DNA from: WHSW01 sp963846565
Lineage (GTDB): Bacteria; Actinomycetota; Thermoleophilia; Solirubrobacterales; 70-9
Assembly: GCA_963846565.1 (NCBI GenBank)
Contig: CAWJWL010000005.1
Location: 496,001-560,000 of the forward strand
Direction: 5' to 3'
DNA length: 64,000 nt
Within the stretch, counting starts at the first letter, position 1. Each line of letters starts with the position of its first letter. The notes beneath the pieces were generated by a model. That model saw only the letters and a list, made by a program, of their open reading frames with translations. It searched no databases and had not been told where the DNA came from. Below, in pieces: positions 22,870 through 33,752 of this stretch. Both the position numbers and the translations under genes were made by a program.

Positions 22870-23489
22870 TCGGGCCCGAGCACCGCGACGATGATGATCC
22901 GCACCGCCTCGTCCACGACCTGGTCGACCCTGTCCTCCCAGTCCTCCGTGGCCGTCCACGTGTTGATCAGACCGTTGATCGCCCCGACGATGGCGACGGC
23001 CGTCAGTTCGTAGTCCCGCTCCGGGATCACGCCGCTCTCCATCAGCCTCGCTGTCTCGAGCCGAAGCACCCCGGCGAAGCGATCGATCGCCGTATTGCGC
23101 GCGGCCTCCGCCCGCGGGCTCACCCCCACCGTCTCGACCAGCGCGATCCTCGCCCACCGCCGATCGCCCGTCATCACCGTGAAGTAGGCACGTACGCCGG
23201 CCGCCGCCCGTGCCGGCAGATCGTCCGGATCGATGTCGGCGATCGCCTCCCCCACCGCGGCGAGCGCCCGCGCGTTGAGGTCGTCGTGGAGCTCGACCAG
23301 CAGGTCCTCGCGGGTCGGGAACTCCTCGTAGAAGTTGCGGGTCGAGATCCCGGCGGCGGAGCAGAGCTGCTCGATCGACGTCGCCCGGTAGCCGTGATTG
23401 CCGAAGGCGTCGACGGCGGCCTCGAGCAGCCGCCCGCGCCGCTCGGCTCGCCGCTCCGACTTCGTCTTGTCCGCGTACCTGCGCTCCAT
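22854..23489 (-). CDS. TetR-family transcriptional regulator
   Basis: A 211-residue repressor. N-terminal helix-turn-helix domain (about 12-60): RLLEAAVDAFGNHGYRATSIEQLCSAAGIS, then TRNFYEEFPTREDLL. The helical C-terminal ligand domain ends in WEDRVDQVVDEAVRIII, typical of fatty-acid or lipid-responsive TetR proteins. Divergent from the secreted esterase gene at 23622; the shared 132-bp intergenic region holds a palindrome that is the likely operator. Confidence 0.92.
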   Translation of the reverse strand: MERRYADKTKSERRAERRGRLLEAAVDAFGNHGYRATSIEQLCSAAGISTRNFYEEFPTREDLLVELHDDLNARALAAVGEAIADIDPDDLPARAAAGVRAYFTVMTGDRRWARIALVETVGVSPRAEAARNTAIDRFAGVLRLETARLMESGVIPERDYELTAVAIVGAINGLINTWTATEDWEDRVDQVVDEAVRIIIVAVLGPDQAST

Positions 23490-23518
23490 CGCGCACCCAA
23501 GTTAGAGGATTCGCCGGC

Positions 23519-23598
23519 TAGTGGTCAGAGGCCTTTTCAAATATCTGGATCTGTGCTAGCGTGCCGCAACGCAGAAGCGGTCAGCGTTCTGACCACTA
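23519..23598. promoter_or_regulatory. TetR operator: 16-bp palindrome plus a distant inverted half-site
   Basis: GGTCAG-CGTT-CTGACC at 23579-23594 is a perfect 6-bp inverted repeat with a 4-bp centre, the usual form of a TetR-family operator. The longer arm TCTGACCACTA (23588-23598) recurs inverted as TAGTGGTCAGA at 23519-23529, 58 bp away. The second element is close to the TetR start and the first is close to the esterase start, so one protein could repress both genes. Confidence 0.65.
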
Positions 23599-23621
23599 TT
23601 TTCCGGCCCCCAGGAGGAATC

Positions 23622-24459
23622 ATGACCAAACGCCTGCTTGGCCTCGGCGCGCTCGCCGCGCGCCGCCGCCTTCCTCGTCCCCGCCTCCGCCGCCGCTCAG
23701 ACCCCCGGCTGCACGCTCTCCGGCTCGGGCACGACGGTCAACCGCGACCTCGGCGCCCGCAGCTACGAGCTCCACGTCCCGGCCAACCTGAGCGGATCCG
23801 AGGTCCCGCTCCTCCTCAGCCTGCATGGCTTCGGCAGCACCGGCACCCAGGACGAGCTCTTCACCGGCTGGAGCGGCTTCGCCGACAGCCACAACTTCAT
23901 CGTCGCCTACCCGAACGGGCGCCCCGACGTCGGCACCGGCGCGTGGGACCCCTACATCGAGGGCTCTCCGGACGTCCCCTTCCTCCGCGAGGTCGTCGCC
24001 GACATCTCGGCCGACTACTGCATCGACACTGACCGCGTCCACGCGGACGGCTGGTCAAACGGCGCCGTGATGAGCCAGCGGGCCGCGTGCGACGCGGCCG
24101 ACACGTTCGCGTCGGTGACCTCCTACGCCGGCGGCACGCCGGCGCTCGCGGGCGCCGCCCCGGCGGGCTGCGATCCGAGTCGCCCGATCTCGGTCGGCCT
24201 GATCGTCGGGCAGTTCGACTTCACTTTTGCCGGTCTGTCGCAGAATGCCTCAGAGTGGCGGGACTACAACTCATGCTCCGCCTCGGCAACGCGCACCAAC
24301 GACCAGTACGGCTACACCGACCACTACGGCTGCGCGGCCGGCACGCAGCTGATGACGCGCGTCGTCGGCGTCACCTCCCACAACTGGCCGACCGGCGCTC
24401 GCGGCGCCGACCAGCGCGACCGGATGTGGTCCTTCCTGAGCGCGAACCCGCGGCCCTGA
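23622..24459 (+). pseudogene. Secreted PHB-depolymerase/LpqC-type esterase, frameshift in signal peptide
   Basis: Alpha/beta-hydrolase esterase of the LpqC/poly(3-hydroxybutyrate) depolymerase type, about 275 residues: LLLSLHGFGSTGTQ, nucleophile in ADGWSNGAVMS, and a late His in VTSHNWP. The strong CAGGAGGAAT ribosome binding site serves ATG 23622, which begins the signal peptide MTKRLLGLGALA, but the mature part (AAAFLVPASAAAQTPGC onward) is in another frame. One extra base in the GC run at about 23656-23670 separates them. Sequencing error or true inactivation cannot be distinguished here. A TTG at 23638 could start the second frame but would give a poor signal peptide. Divergent from TetR. 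Confidence 0.75.
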
Positions 24460-26144
24460 CCGGAACCTCGCAAGCGCATCGGGCGAACGCCGCGGCCCTT
24501 GTGGCCGCGGCGTTCCTCGCGTTCCAGGCGGCGCCCGCGGCCGCGGCCGACACCGTCCACGTTCGCGCCGGCGCGAAGCCGGGCGGGGACGGCTCGCGCG
24601 CGAAACCGCTCGACTCCCTCGCCGCGGTCGAGGCCCGATCTCGGCCCGGGGAGACGATCGTTGTCCTGCGAGCGGCGACGCCGCTCGACGGCGGCATCGC
24701 GCTGAAGCGCGGGCAGCAACTGATCGGAGCGGGCCCGCCGGTCACCGCCGCGCGGCGGCGACACCTTGCCCCGCTGATCACCAACAGCTCGGGCACCAGG
24801 CTGGACGGCGACGCCGTACGCCTCGCGAACGGCGCCACGGTCTCCAACCTGCGCATCGTCGGCGCCTCCCGTGGCGCGATCTACGGCGACGGCGTCACCG
24901 ACGTGGCGGTCGAGCGCAACGACGTCTCGGGCCAGAACGCATCCTGCACCGAGGGCTTCCACATCCCGCCGTTCGTCGCTCCCACCAACGTGCCCGGAAT
25001 CGGCGTCCCCATCCCGGAGGGCCTGATCAACGGCTGGGCGGCGATCATGCTCGACGCCGACTCGGGCCGCGGCCGTGTCCTGATCCGCCGCAACCATGTC
25101 CACGACGCCGAGTGCGGCGACGGCATCGACCTGCGGATCTCGGGCGACGCCCGCTACCGGGCGGAAATTCGCCGCAACCGCGTCGAGCAACTGCGAGAGG
25201 GGCCGGACTTCCAATCGCTGCTCGCGATCGGGCTGCAGACACATGACATCGCCCGCTTGCGGGCGGACGTGGTCGGCAACACCCAGACCGCGCTCGGCAA
25301 CGGGGCCGCCGACAGCGAGGGCGTCTTCGTCAACCCGGTCGACGCCTCGACGCTGGATGTGACCGTGAAACGCAACCGCTACACCAACCCGGACAACCTC
25401 GGCGGCTTCTCCGCCAACGGGATGGAGATGGTCAGCATGGGCGACGGCGCCACGGGTCGGATGGTCATCCGCGATTCGAGCTTCACCGGCTCCCCGGGTG
25501 ACGTGATCGAGGAGGGCGGCCTGGGAACGAATGCGACGCTCGAGCTCCGCCTCATCGACGTCTTCGTCGGCGAGTCGGCGGGCATCGGCAACACCGGCGC
25601 GCTCCCGTTCAACAACGGCGACTGCGTGCTCGCCGGCAGCCTCGGCGCCGGCAACGCGATCCGCCTCTCGCTGAAGCGGACGACGCTCGCGAACTGCTCC
25701 AACAACGGCCTCTCCGTCGGCAGCAACGTCACCAACGGCTCGGGTCCGTCGCGGGCGATCGACGTCAGCGTCGAGGACAGCACGATCACCGGCAACCGGG
25801 GCGCGAACCTCGGCATCCGTAACTTCACCGCGCTCGACCGCCTTGCGGTCCGGATCCAGAACACCGAGTTCAGCGGCGCGCACCGCGCCGGCTCGGGCTT
25901 CGCCAACGTCGAGGCGGAGGACCTGGGAACGACGGGCTCGAGCGCGATCGACCTCGGCGGAGGCCCGCTCGGCAGCGCCGGTGGCAACTGCATCACGGGC
26001 CCCGGCATGGCGGCCTCGGCGGTCGGATACACGATGTATGCAGCCGGCAACTGGTGGGGCGACCCGGGGGGCCCGCGGCCGGGCTCCGTGCTCGGCAGCG
26101 TCGCCGGCGACCCGTCCCTGGGCGCGCCGCCGGCGAGCTGCTGA
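24426..26144 (+). CDS. Secreted right-handed beta-helix repeat protein
   Basis: About 570 residues. After a signal peptide (core AAALVAAAFLAFQAAPAAAA) the protein is a parallel beta-helix of the pectate-lyase/NosD kind: regularly spaced short strands such as ATVSNLRIVGASRGAIYGDG, VAVERNDVSG and VLIRRNHVHDAECGDGIDL, with a terminal NWWGDPGGP typical of such surface proteins. No enzyme active site is identifiable. The start is uncertain: GTG 24426 gives a good signal peptide; GTG 24501 or a CTG at 24456 (overlapping the esterase stop) are alternatives. Follows the esterase closely and may share its promoter. Confidence 0.75.
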   Translation: MVLPEREPAALTGTSQAHRANAAALVAAAFLAFQAAPAAAADTVHVRAGAKPGGDGSRAKPLDSLAAVEARSRPGETIVVLRAATPLDGGIALKRGQQLIGAGPPVTAARRRHLAPLITNSSGTRLDGDAVRLANGATVSNLRIVGASRGAIYGDGVTDVAVERNDVSGQNASCTEGFHIPPFVAPTNVPGIGVPIPEGLINGWAAIMLDADSGRGRVLIRRNHVHDAECGDGIDLRISGDARYRAEIRRNRVEQLREGPDFQSLLAIGLQTHDIARLRADVVGNTQTALGNGAADSEGVFVNPVDASTLDVTVKRNRYTNPDNLGGFSANGMEMVSMGDGATGRMVIRDSSFTGSPGDVIEEGGLGTNATLELRLIDVFVGESAGIGNTGALPFNNGDCVLAGSLGAGNAIRLSLKRTTLANCSNNGLSVGSNVTNGSGPSRAIDVSVEDSTITGNRGANLGIRNFTALDRLAVRIQNTEFSGAHRAGSGFANVEAEDLGTTGSSAIDLGGGPLGSAGGNCITGPGMAASAVGYTMYAAGNWWGDPGGPRPGSVLGSVAGDPSLGAPPASC

Positions 26145-26166
26145 GCGTTCCCCCACCCGTCGTGGT

Positions 26167-27798
26167 TCAGCCTCCCGTCGAGCCCAGCACCGCCGAGAAC
26201 CCGTAGGGGGCCTGCGCGGTCCCGCTGCAGGTGTTCTCGGTCGTCGTGCGCGGGCCCGGACACGGCTGATCGCGATTGGATGACCAAATCGCCAGGCGGC
26301 CGAGCTCATTTTGAACCGCAAAGTCGGCGAGCTTCTGAGCGTCGGCGATCGTGAAGATCTCCGCCGGGTTGTCGTTGATGCCGATCATCGGCGTCACCCC
26401 GACCATCCGCCAGAGCTCGGCATCGGACCGCTGCGGGTAGATCACCGCGAGTTGCGCGTGCAGGCTCTGCGCCGCCTGCACCGCGTAGTCGCCCATCTTG
26501 CCCGGACCCAGTGGCAGCGACGGGTCGAAGTAGTCCATTGCCATCACGTTGACGACATCCACGTCGACCCCGTTGTCGCCCGCCGCGCGCACCACCCCAA
26601 GGCCGTTGCTCGTGAGGCCGGTCGGCATCACCGGCAACGTCAGCGAAATCCGGACTGGCTTGCCGGCCGCGGCATTCGCCTGCTGGACCTGAGCGATCGC
26701 CTGCATGCGCCGCTCGAGCGAGACCGCGTCGGACTGGTCCGCGCCCTCGATGTCGAAGTCGAGGCTGCGCACTCCATAGCGGTCGATCACCGACTGGTAC
26801 TGGGCGGCCAGCGACGAGACGGTCGTGCAGGTCCGCGCTAGCTCCTGGTTGGCGGCGCCGCCGAAGGAGATGATGGGCTCGGCGCCGGCGGCCCGCGCTT
26901 CGTCGATCGAGTGCGTGGCGTCGAACCACTCGTCGGAGTGACCGATGCCGTAGAACCCTCCCCAGGAAGCCTCGCAGGCCGCCCCGGAAACGATGAAGCC
27001 AAGGCTTACGGAGCGCACCCCGCTGGCGGCGACGTAGTCGCCCACGGACTCCTTCGACTGGAGCGTCATGTCGTGATACGGCGCGAACTCGATGCTTCCT
27101 GGTGGCGGCGTCGACGACGACCGAGTCCGCACGCCGAGCCAGCTTGACATCGGCGATCGGTTCCCGGCGGCGTCCGCAGCGCGGACCCTGAACCGGTAGC
27201 GGATGCCGGGGTTGAGCCCGAAGACGGTGTGGCTGCTTCCGGGAGCGTCCGCAACCTTCTGGGCACCGCGATAGAGCTCGTACCGGGCGACACCGACGTT
27301 GTCCCTGGAGGGCTGCCATGCCAGTCGAATCGAGGTCGCGCCGACTTCAACCGCCTCCAACCCGGTCGGCACACTGGGCCGCCTGGTGTCCGGCGGCAGA
27401 TGTGCTGAGCCGTCGCACGGCTGCCCGTTCAGCCTGCAGGTGCGCGGTGCTTCGAACGAGCCGGAGTATGTGCCCTCGAGACCGAACCGAACCGAACCGC
27501 CGGCGGGAATGCTCCGCGTCCAGTCCTCCGGGATGATCGTGTGGTGCCCGGCGGCCGCGCTTGACTTGGCCGACCAGACGTTGGTCAGGGCCATCCCGGG
27601 AGCGAGGTCGAACTCGACCTTCCAGTCGCTGAGCGCGGCGGCGCCGTTGTTGCTCACGGCGTACTCGCCGACAAAGCCGCTACCCCAGTCGGCGGTCTTC
27701 GTGAAGGTCGCGGTGTCCGAGGCCGCCTCGGCCGCCACTGGTAGGGCGGCGGTCGAGAAGAGGATTGCGGCGATGGCGGGCGCACACTTGAGTCTCAT
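26167..27798 (-). CDS. Secreted chitinase-like GH18 protein with CBM2 and FnIII modules
   Basis: A 543-residue exported glycosidase. Signal peptide 1-26 ending AEAAS; a CBM2-like cellulose/chitin-binding module (about 27-125: GFVGEYAVSNNGAAALSDWKVEFDL); a fibronectin type III domain (about 142-225: RRPSVPTGLEAVEVGATSIRL); and a GH18 barrel (about 240-540). The catalytic DxDxE motif is present in SLDFDIEG. The module order matches actinobacterial chitinases of the ChiC/ChiD type. Convergent with the beta-helix gene, with only 22 bp between. Confidence 0.9.
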   Translation of the reverse strand: MRLKCAPAIAAILFSTAALPVAAEAASDTATFTKTADWGSGFVGEYAVSNNGAAALSDWKVEFDLAPGMALTNVWSAKSSAAAGHHTIIPEDWTRSIPAGGSVRFGLEGTYSGSFEAPRTCRLNGQPCDGSAHLPPDTRRPSVPTGLEAVEVGATSIRLAWQPSRDNVGVARYELYRGAQKVADAPGSSHTVFGLNPGIRYRFRVRAADAAGNRSPMSSWLGVRTRSSSTPPPGSIEFAPYHDMTLQSKESVGDYVAASGVRSVSLGFIVSGAACEASWGGFYGIGHSDEWFDATHSIDEARAAGAEPIISFGGAANQELARTCTTVSSLAAQYQSVIDRYGVRSLDFDIEGADQSDAVSLERRMQAIAQVQQANAAAGKPVRISLTLPVMPTGLTSNGLGVVRAAGDNGVDVDVVNVMAMDYFDPSLPLGPGKMGDYAVQAAQSLHAQLAVIYPQRSDAELWRMVGVTPMIGINDNPAEIFTIADAQKLADFAVQNELGRLAIWSSNRDQPCPGPRTTTENTCSGTAQAPYGFSAVLGSTGG

Positions 27799-27927
27799 GC
27801 CGGCCTACATCGGCCGGAATCGCACCCCCGCCCCTAATTTGTTCCTAAGACAGCACGGTCTCGTCGTCCACCGCCGCCGGGAGCTATATGCGAGGATCGC
27901 GATGAAGCGCGAGCGAAGGAGAGGGAC

Positions 27928-29295
27928 ATGAGCGAGTCGGAGACCGAAGAGGCAGTCGGCGATCGCGCGGAGACGGACAAGTCGCCCGAGGCGGTGGAGG
28001 AGGCGAGCGAGGAAGCGGCGGCGACGGGACAGTCGAAGCCGGGCCAGCGCGCCGAGGTTTCGAACCTCGACATCGTCCGGCACTACTTCGACTACGCGGC
28101 CGATCACATGGGGCTCGCCGAGGACCTGCGGGTCGTCTTCTGGACGCCCTACCGCGAGGTCACCGTGCAGATCCCGGTGAAGCTCTCCGACGGCAAGACC
28201 CACGTCTACTCCGGCTACCGCATCCAGCACAACGGCGCGCGCGGCCCGTACAAGGGCGGCGTCCGCTTCCATCCCGAGGTAGACGTCGACGAGGTCCGCG
28301 CCCTCGCGTCGCTGATGACCTGGAAGACCGCCGTCGCCGGGATCCCGTTCGGCGGCGCGAAGGGCGGCGTCAACTGCCCGGCCGCCGACCTGAAGCAATC
28401 GGAGCTGCAGACGATCGCGCGCTCGTTCATGGACAAGATCGAGAAGGTCCTCGGCCCGACCCGCGACATCCCGGCGCCCGATGTGAACACGAATGCACAG
28501 ACGATGGCGTGGTTCATGGACGAGTACGGGAAGCTCCATGGCCACACCCCCGCGATCTGCACCGGCAAACCGATCGCGCTCGAGGGCTCGCTCGGCCGCG
28601 AGGCGGCGACCGGCCGGGGCTGCGTCTACATGTTCCGCGAGGCGGCGCCGGCGCTGGGCCTGAGCCCGGCCGACACCACCTTCGTCGTCCAGGGCTACGG
28701 GAACGTCGGCTCCTGGGCGGCGCGGATCATGCAGCAGCTCGGCTCGAAGATGGTCGCCGCATCCGACGCGCACGGCGCGATCCGCGCGGATCAGGGGATC
28801 GACGCGAACGCGCTTCAGACCCACATCGCCGACGGCGGCGTGATCACTGAGTTCCCGGGAGTCGACACGATCGACCCCGACGACCTGCTCGCGGTGCCTT
28901 GCGATGTCTTCATCCCTGCGGCCCTCGGCGGGATGATCCACGAGCACAACGCGGACCGGATGGAGTGCAAGATGCTGGTCGAGGGCGCGAACAGCCCAAC
29001 CACGCCCGCCGCCGATCAGATTCTCCGGGACAAGGGCGTCTATGTGATCCCCGACGTGATGGCGAACGCCGGCGGCGTCGTCGTCTCCTACTTCGAGTGG
29101 GTGCAGAACCTGCAGCACTTCCGCTGGGAGGAGCGCGAGGTCAACGACAAGCTCGGCACGATCATGCGCCGCGCCTATCGCGAAGTCTCCTCCCGGGCAA
29201 AGGAGGAGGGGCTCGACCTGCGCGAGGCCGCCTACGTGGTCGGGATCGAGCGCGTCGTCGAAGCGGCTCGCGCGCGCGGCTACATCCAGGACTGA
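27928..29295 (+). CDS. Glutamate dehydrogenase with acidic N-terminal extension
   Basis: A 455-residue Glu/Leu/Phe/Val dehydrogenase interconverting glutamate and 2-oxoglutarate. The substrate-binding lysines are in GPYKGGVRFHP and LMTWKTAVAGIPFGGAKGG; the Rossmann motif is VQGYGNVGSWAA; the C terminus includes VMANAGGVVVSYFEWVQN. Residues 1-45 form a Glu/Ala-rich, apparently disordered extension not needed for the fold. The ribosome binding site AAGGAGAGG precedes ATG 27928. Monocistronic; convergent with the racemase-fold gene across a strong hairpin. Confidence 0.93.
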   Translation: MSESETEEAVGDRAETDKSPEAVEEASEEAAATGQSKPGQRAEVSNLDIVRHYFDYAADHMGLAEDLRVVFWTPYREVTVQIPVKLSDGKTHVYSGYRIQHNGARGPYKGGVRFHPEVDVDEVRALASLMTWKTAVAGIPFGGAKGGVNCPAADLKQSELQTIARSFMDKIEKVLGPTRDIPAPDVNTNAQTMAWFMDEYGKLHGHTPAICTGKPIALEGSLGREAATGRGCVYMFREAAPALGLSPADTTFVVQGYGNVGSWAARIMQQLGSKMVAASDAHGAIRADQGIDANALQTHIADGGVITEFPGVDTIDPDDLLAVPCDVFIPAALGGMIHEHNADRMECKMLVEGANSPTTPAADQILRDKGVYVIPDVMANAGGVVVSYFEWVQNLQHFRWEEREVNDKLGTIMRRAYREVSSRAKEEGLDLREAAYVVGIERVVEAARARGYIQD

Positions 29296-29319
29296 CCCGG
29301 GGCGGATCAGCCGCCCGGG
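29296..29319. terminator. Hairpin between convergent genes, possible bidirectional terminator
   Basis: CCCGGGGCGG (29296-29305) and CCGCCCGGG (29311-29319) pair over nine bases with one bulged G and a 5-nt loop, exactly between two convergent stop codons. There is no T tract, so it is not a canonical intrinsic terminator, but it is placed to protect or terminate both transcripts. Confidence 0.4.
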
Positions 29320-30623
29320 CGTGGCGGCACGATCCAGCGGCGGCGCACCTTCCCGTTGCGCACGGCGACGATCTGATCGAAGTTGACGATCGCGGGCTCG
29401 AGCTGGTGCGGGCGATAGAGAACGTAATCGCCAAGGCCGATCGACCCCTTCGGGATCACGAGCGCGTCCGGTCCTCCGGAGAGCGCGTCCGACTCGACCC
29501 CATCCGGCCGGACGATCTCGTCCGGGGGTCCCATCGCCTGGACGATGATCTCCTCCTGGGTCGCCCCGGGCACGGTCGTCCCGGTGACCGGAACCGACGG
29601 GTGGTCGCTGGTCACCCTGCGGACCGCGCCGGCGAAGGTGAGCGCGTAGGCGAGCCCGTCCTGGTCGAAGCCGGTGTCGAGGTAGCGCGCGCGCATGAAC
29701 GCGGACCCGGGGCTGATCTCGTTGATCGGCCCGCCGACCCAGTTGTGGTAGTTCGAGCTCCCGGGACCGTTGCGGACCAAGGTCCTCTCGTCGTAGAGGC
29801 CGGCACCGAGCCCGGCGAGCTCAGCGAGGCGGAGGCGGAAGATCACCTGAGCCTGGGCGGCAACGGCCGCCCGGTAAGCATCGTTGCCATCGAGGGTCGC
29901 GTGGCCGTCGTAGCCGATCACGGCGCTGAGCTGGAGGCGATCGCGATTCACGCGCAGAATCGCGAGGCAGTCGGCGAGCTCGGTCCGGTCGCTGATCCCG
30001 CCGCGGCCCATGCCGACATCGAGCTCGAGCGCCACCTCGATCGGCAGCGGGCGAGGTGAGTTGCGCGCGAGCCGCGCGAGCTCCCGCATCAACGGGACGG
30101 AGTCGATCAGGATCCGCATGCGGTGGCGGCGCTGCTTCGGCGGCGGCTTCTTGCGCAAGTAGCCGGCGAGCTCTCCGTACGTGGGAGCCCATCCGGTCAT
30201 CAGGTCGGTGTTGCGAGGACTGGCGGCGACGACCGCATCGGCCTCACGCAACGCGAAGATCAAGCCGAGCGGCCTTGCCAGGCTGCGCATGACGTAGCCG
30301 CAGAGCTCCGGGCTGCGAAACGACTTCAGCGCCGGCCGCACATCCCACCCCTGACCGGCCGCGAACGCGCGGATCGTTGCCAGGTTGGCGTCGAGCGCGG
30401 CTAGATCCAGGATCAGGATCGGCGACCCCTTGCCCTCGCGCCTGGCGAGCTCGTGGAGCGCGTCGAGCGACATCACCGCCCCGCCGGACCCGAGCGGTGG
30501 CTTGGGTCGCTCGGCTCTCGCGAGCGATTCCGTCGGTTCTCCGAGTGCCCCAGCGCCGGCCGCGGCGGCGGCTGCGCCGAGAAAGTGGCGGCGCCGCATC
30601 GTTCCCGGTTTAGGTTCGTCCAT
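29307..30623 (-). CDS. Tat-exported alanine-racemase-fold PLP enzyme (D-threonine aldolase/D-amino-acid deaminase-like)
   Basis: A 438-residue protein with a twin-arginine leader (MRRRHFLGAAAAAAGAGALG) and the fold-type III PLP barrel: ILDLAALDANLATIRAFA, PLP-lysine region RPALKSFRSPEL, LELDVGMGRGGISD and AVIGYDGHAT. The C-terminal domain carries VTGTTVPGATQEEIIVQAMG and GDYVLYRPHQLEPAIVNFD, as in D-threonine aldolases and DSD1-type D-serine dehydratases. The Tat leader implies export of a cofactor-loaded enzyme, which is unusual for this family. Substrate unknown; probably a D-amino acid or hydroxy amino acid. Confidence 0.8.
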   Translation of the reverse strand: MDEPKPGTMRRRHFLGAAAAAAGAGALGEPTESLARAERPKPPLGSGGAVMSLDALHELARREGKGSPILILDLAALDANLATIRAFAAGQGWDVRPALKSFRSPELCGYVMRSLARPLGLIFALREADAVVAASPRNTDLMTGWAPTYGELAGYLRKKPPPKQRRHRMRILIDSVPLMRELARLARNSPRPLPIEVALELDVGMGRGGISDRTELADCLAILRVNRDRLQLSAVIGYDGHATLDGNDAYRAAVAAQAQVIFRLRLAELAGLGAGLYDERTLVRNGPGSSNYHNWVGGPINEISPGSAFMRARYLDTGFDQDGLAYALTFAGAVRRVTSDHPSVPVTGTTVPGATQEEIIVQAMGPPDEIVRPDGVESDALSGGPDALVIPKGSIGLGDYVLYRPHQLEPAIVNFDQIVAVRNGKVRRRWIVPPRPGG

Positions 30624-30653
30624 CCCCCGATACCCCGGGGATGACTCTATCGC

Positions 30654-31496
30654 TCAGAAGTCGAAGTCCTTCGGCTCGCCCTGCTCGAACCAGAGCTCGT
30701 CGTCGTCGGGGTTCTCGCGCAGGAACTCGGGCGTCTCCTCGAGCACGTCCTCGCCCTCCTCCTCCGAGCCAATGGCCTGCTCAGGCTCCTTGGCCGCGTC
30801 GGAGCCCTCGGCGGGCTCGGCTGGCGCACTCTCGGCCGGCGGCGGCTCTTCCTCGACGACCTCGGCCTCGTCGATCGCGCCCTCGAAGTGGTGCTCGACC
30901 GTGTCCAGAGACTCGATCGGAGCCTCGGGCGGCTCGGTCTGCTGGACCTCCCCCTGGAGGGGCTGTTCGTCCGTAGACGGTGAGGACTCACCGAGCAGGT
31001 CGGCGTCCTCGCCGTCGGACTCGACCACCTCGCCGGCCGCCTCCTCGAGATCGAGGTCGAGCTCGAGATCGAGGTCGCCGGGTGCGTCGTCGGCCGCGGG
31101 CGCGGGGTCGGCGACTCCGGCGGGCTCCTCCCCGACCGGGCCGGGAGCGGTTTCTGCGGCCGGGGCCGGAACCTCCGCGGCGGGAGGCGCAGCCTCGGCG
31201 GCCGCTTCGGAGAGCTCGGTCTCGAGCGGGGGCTCCTCCGTGACCTCCTCTGCCGTCGCGTCGAAGAAGCTCGGGGCAGCATCCTCCTCAGCGAGTGCGG
31301 CGGGCGCGTCAGCGTCGAACTCGCTCGTCGCCCCGCCCTCGACCGCCTGCTCCTGACTCTCGGGGAAGTCGGGGTCGCCGGGTCGGCTCGGGGGGCCGAA
31401 CGCCTCGTCCTCGAGACGACGGATCTCGTCCTCCTCACCGCCGAGGCGGCGCTTCAGGTCGAGGTGCTCTCGGATCGCATCGTCGAGAATTCCCAT
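30654..31496 (-). CDS. Highly acidic low-complexity protein, conserved ends
   Basis: 280 residues, mostly Glu/Asp/Ala/Pro, and predicted disordered between two ordered ends. N terminus: MGILDDAIREHLDLKRRLGG and EIRRLEDEAFGPP (a short helix). C terminus: ETPEFLRENPDDDELWFEQ followed by KDFDF. I recall this pattern of ends in Thermoleophilia-type actinobacterial hypothetical proteins; the function is unknown. The middle resembles a charged linker. Downstream of, and in the same orientation as, the GGDEF gene (26 bp). Confidence 0.75.
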   Translation of the reverse strand: MGILDDAIREHLDLKRRLGGEEDEIRRLEDEAFGPPSRPGDPDFPESQEQAVEGGATSEFDADAPAALAEEDAAPSFFDATAEEVTEEPPLETELSEAAAEAAPPAAEVPAPAAETAPGPVGEEPAGVADPAPAADDAPGDLDLELDLDLEEAAGEVVESDGEDADLLGESSPSTDEQPLQGEVQQTEPPEAPIESLDTVEHHFEGAIDEAEVVEEEPPPAESAPAEPAEGSDAAKEPEQAIGSEEEGEDVLEETPEFLRENPDDDELWFEQGEPKDFDF

Positions 31497-31521
31497 AGGT
31501 CGAGTCCTCGAAGCGTGAAGA

Positions 31522-33411
<1,890 letters not shown>

Positions 33412-33518
33412 TGCACCAGGTTAGATCGGCGTCACCACCCTCCCGGCTTGAACAAATCACGTGCAAGCGCGATGCCCGTGGCCCCCACGGAGCGGCGCTA
33501 ACATTGCCCCTCGGTCCC

Positions 33519-33591
33519 GGGGCTATAGCTCAGTTGGGAGAGCGCCTGGTTCGCAATCAGGAGGTCGGCGGTTCGAGCCCGCCTAGCTCCA
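33519..33591 (+). tRNA. tRNA-Ala (anticodon CGC)
   Basis: 73-nt cloverleaf with acceptor GGGGCTA/TAGCTCC including the alanine-identity G3-U70 pair, anticodon loop TTCGCAA (anticodon CGC) and T arm GGTTCGAGCCC. CCA is not encoded. The 44 bases from the anticodon loop to just past the 3' end (33550-33593) recur exactly at 34881-34924 and 35557-35600, so this is the probable original attachment site of integrating elements. Confidence 0.96.
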
Positions 33592-33752
33592 TCGGGGAAT
33601 GACCTGCAGCTGTGCAGGTTTTCCGAGTTACTTCGCTTGTCGGCGAACCAGCCTCGCCGCCGGCCAGTGCCCGTTGGCCCTTTCGCGCCACCGGCACGCC
33701 CGTCGCAGACGTATCGCTTCGCATGGCGACATCGCGAGATACTGCGCTGGCG

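Noticed and set aside
24324..26321. A 665-codon reverse-strand frame over the beta-helix gene
   Set aside because: No family resemblance; mirrors the codon structure of the forward gene with its signal peptide and beta-helix repeats.
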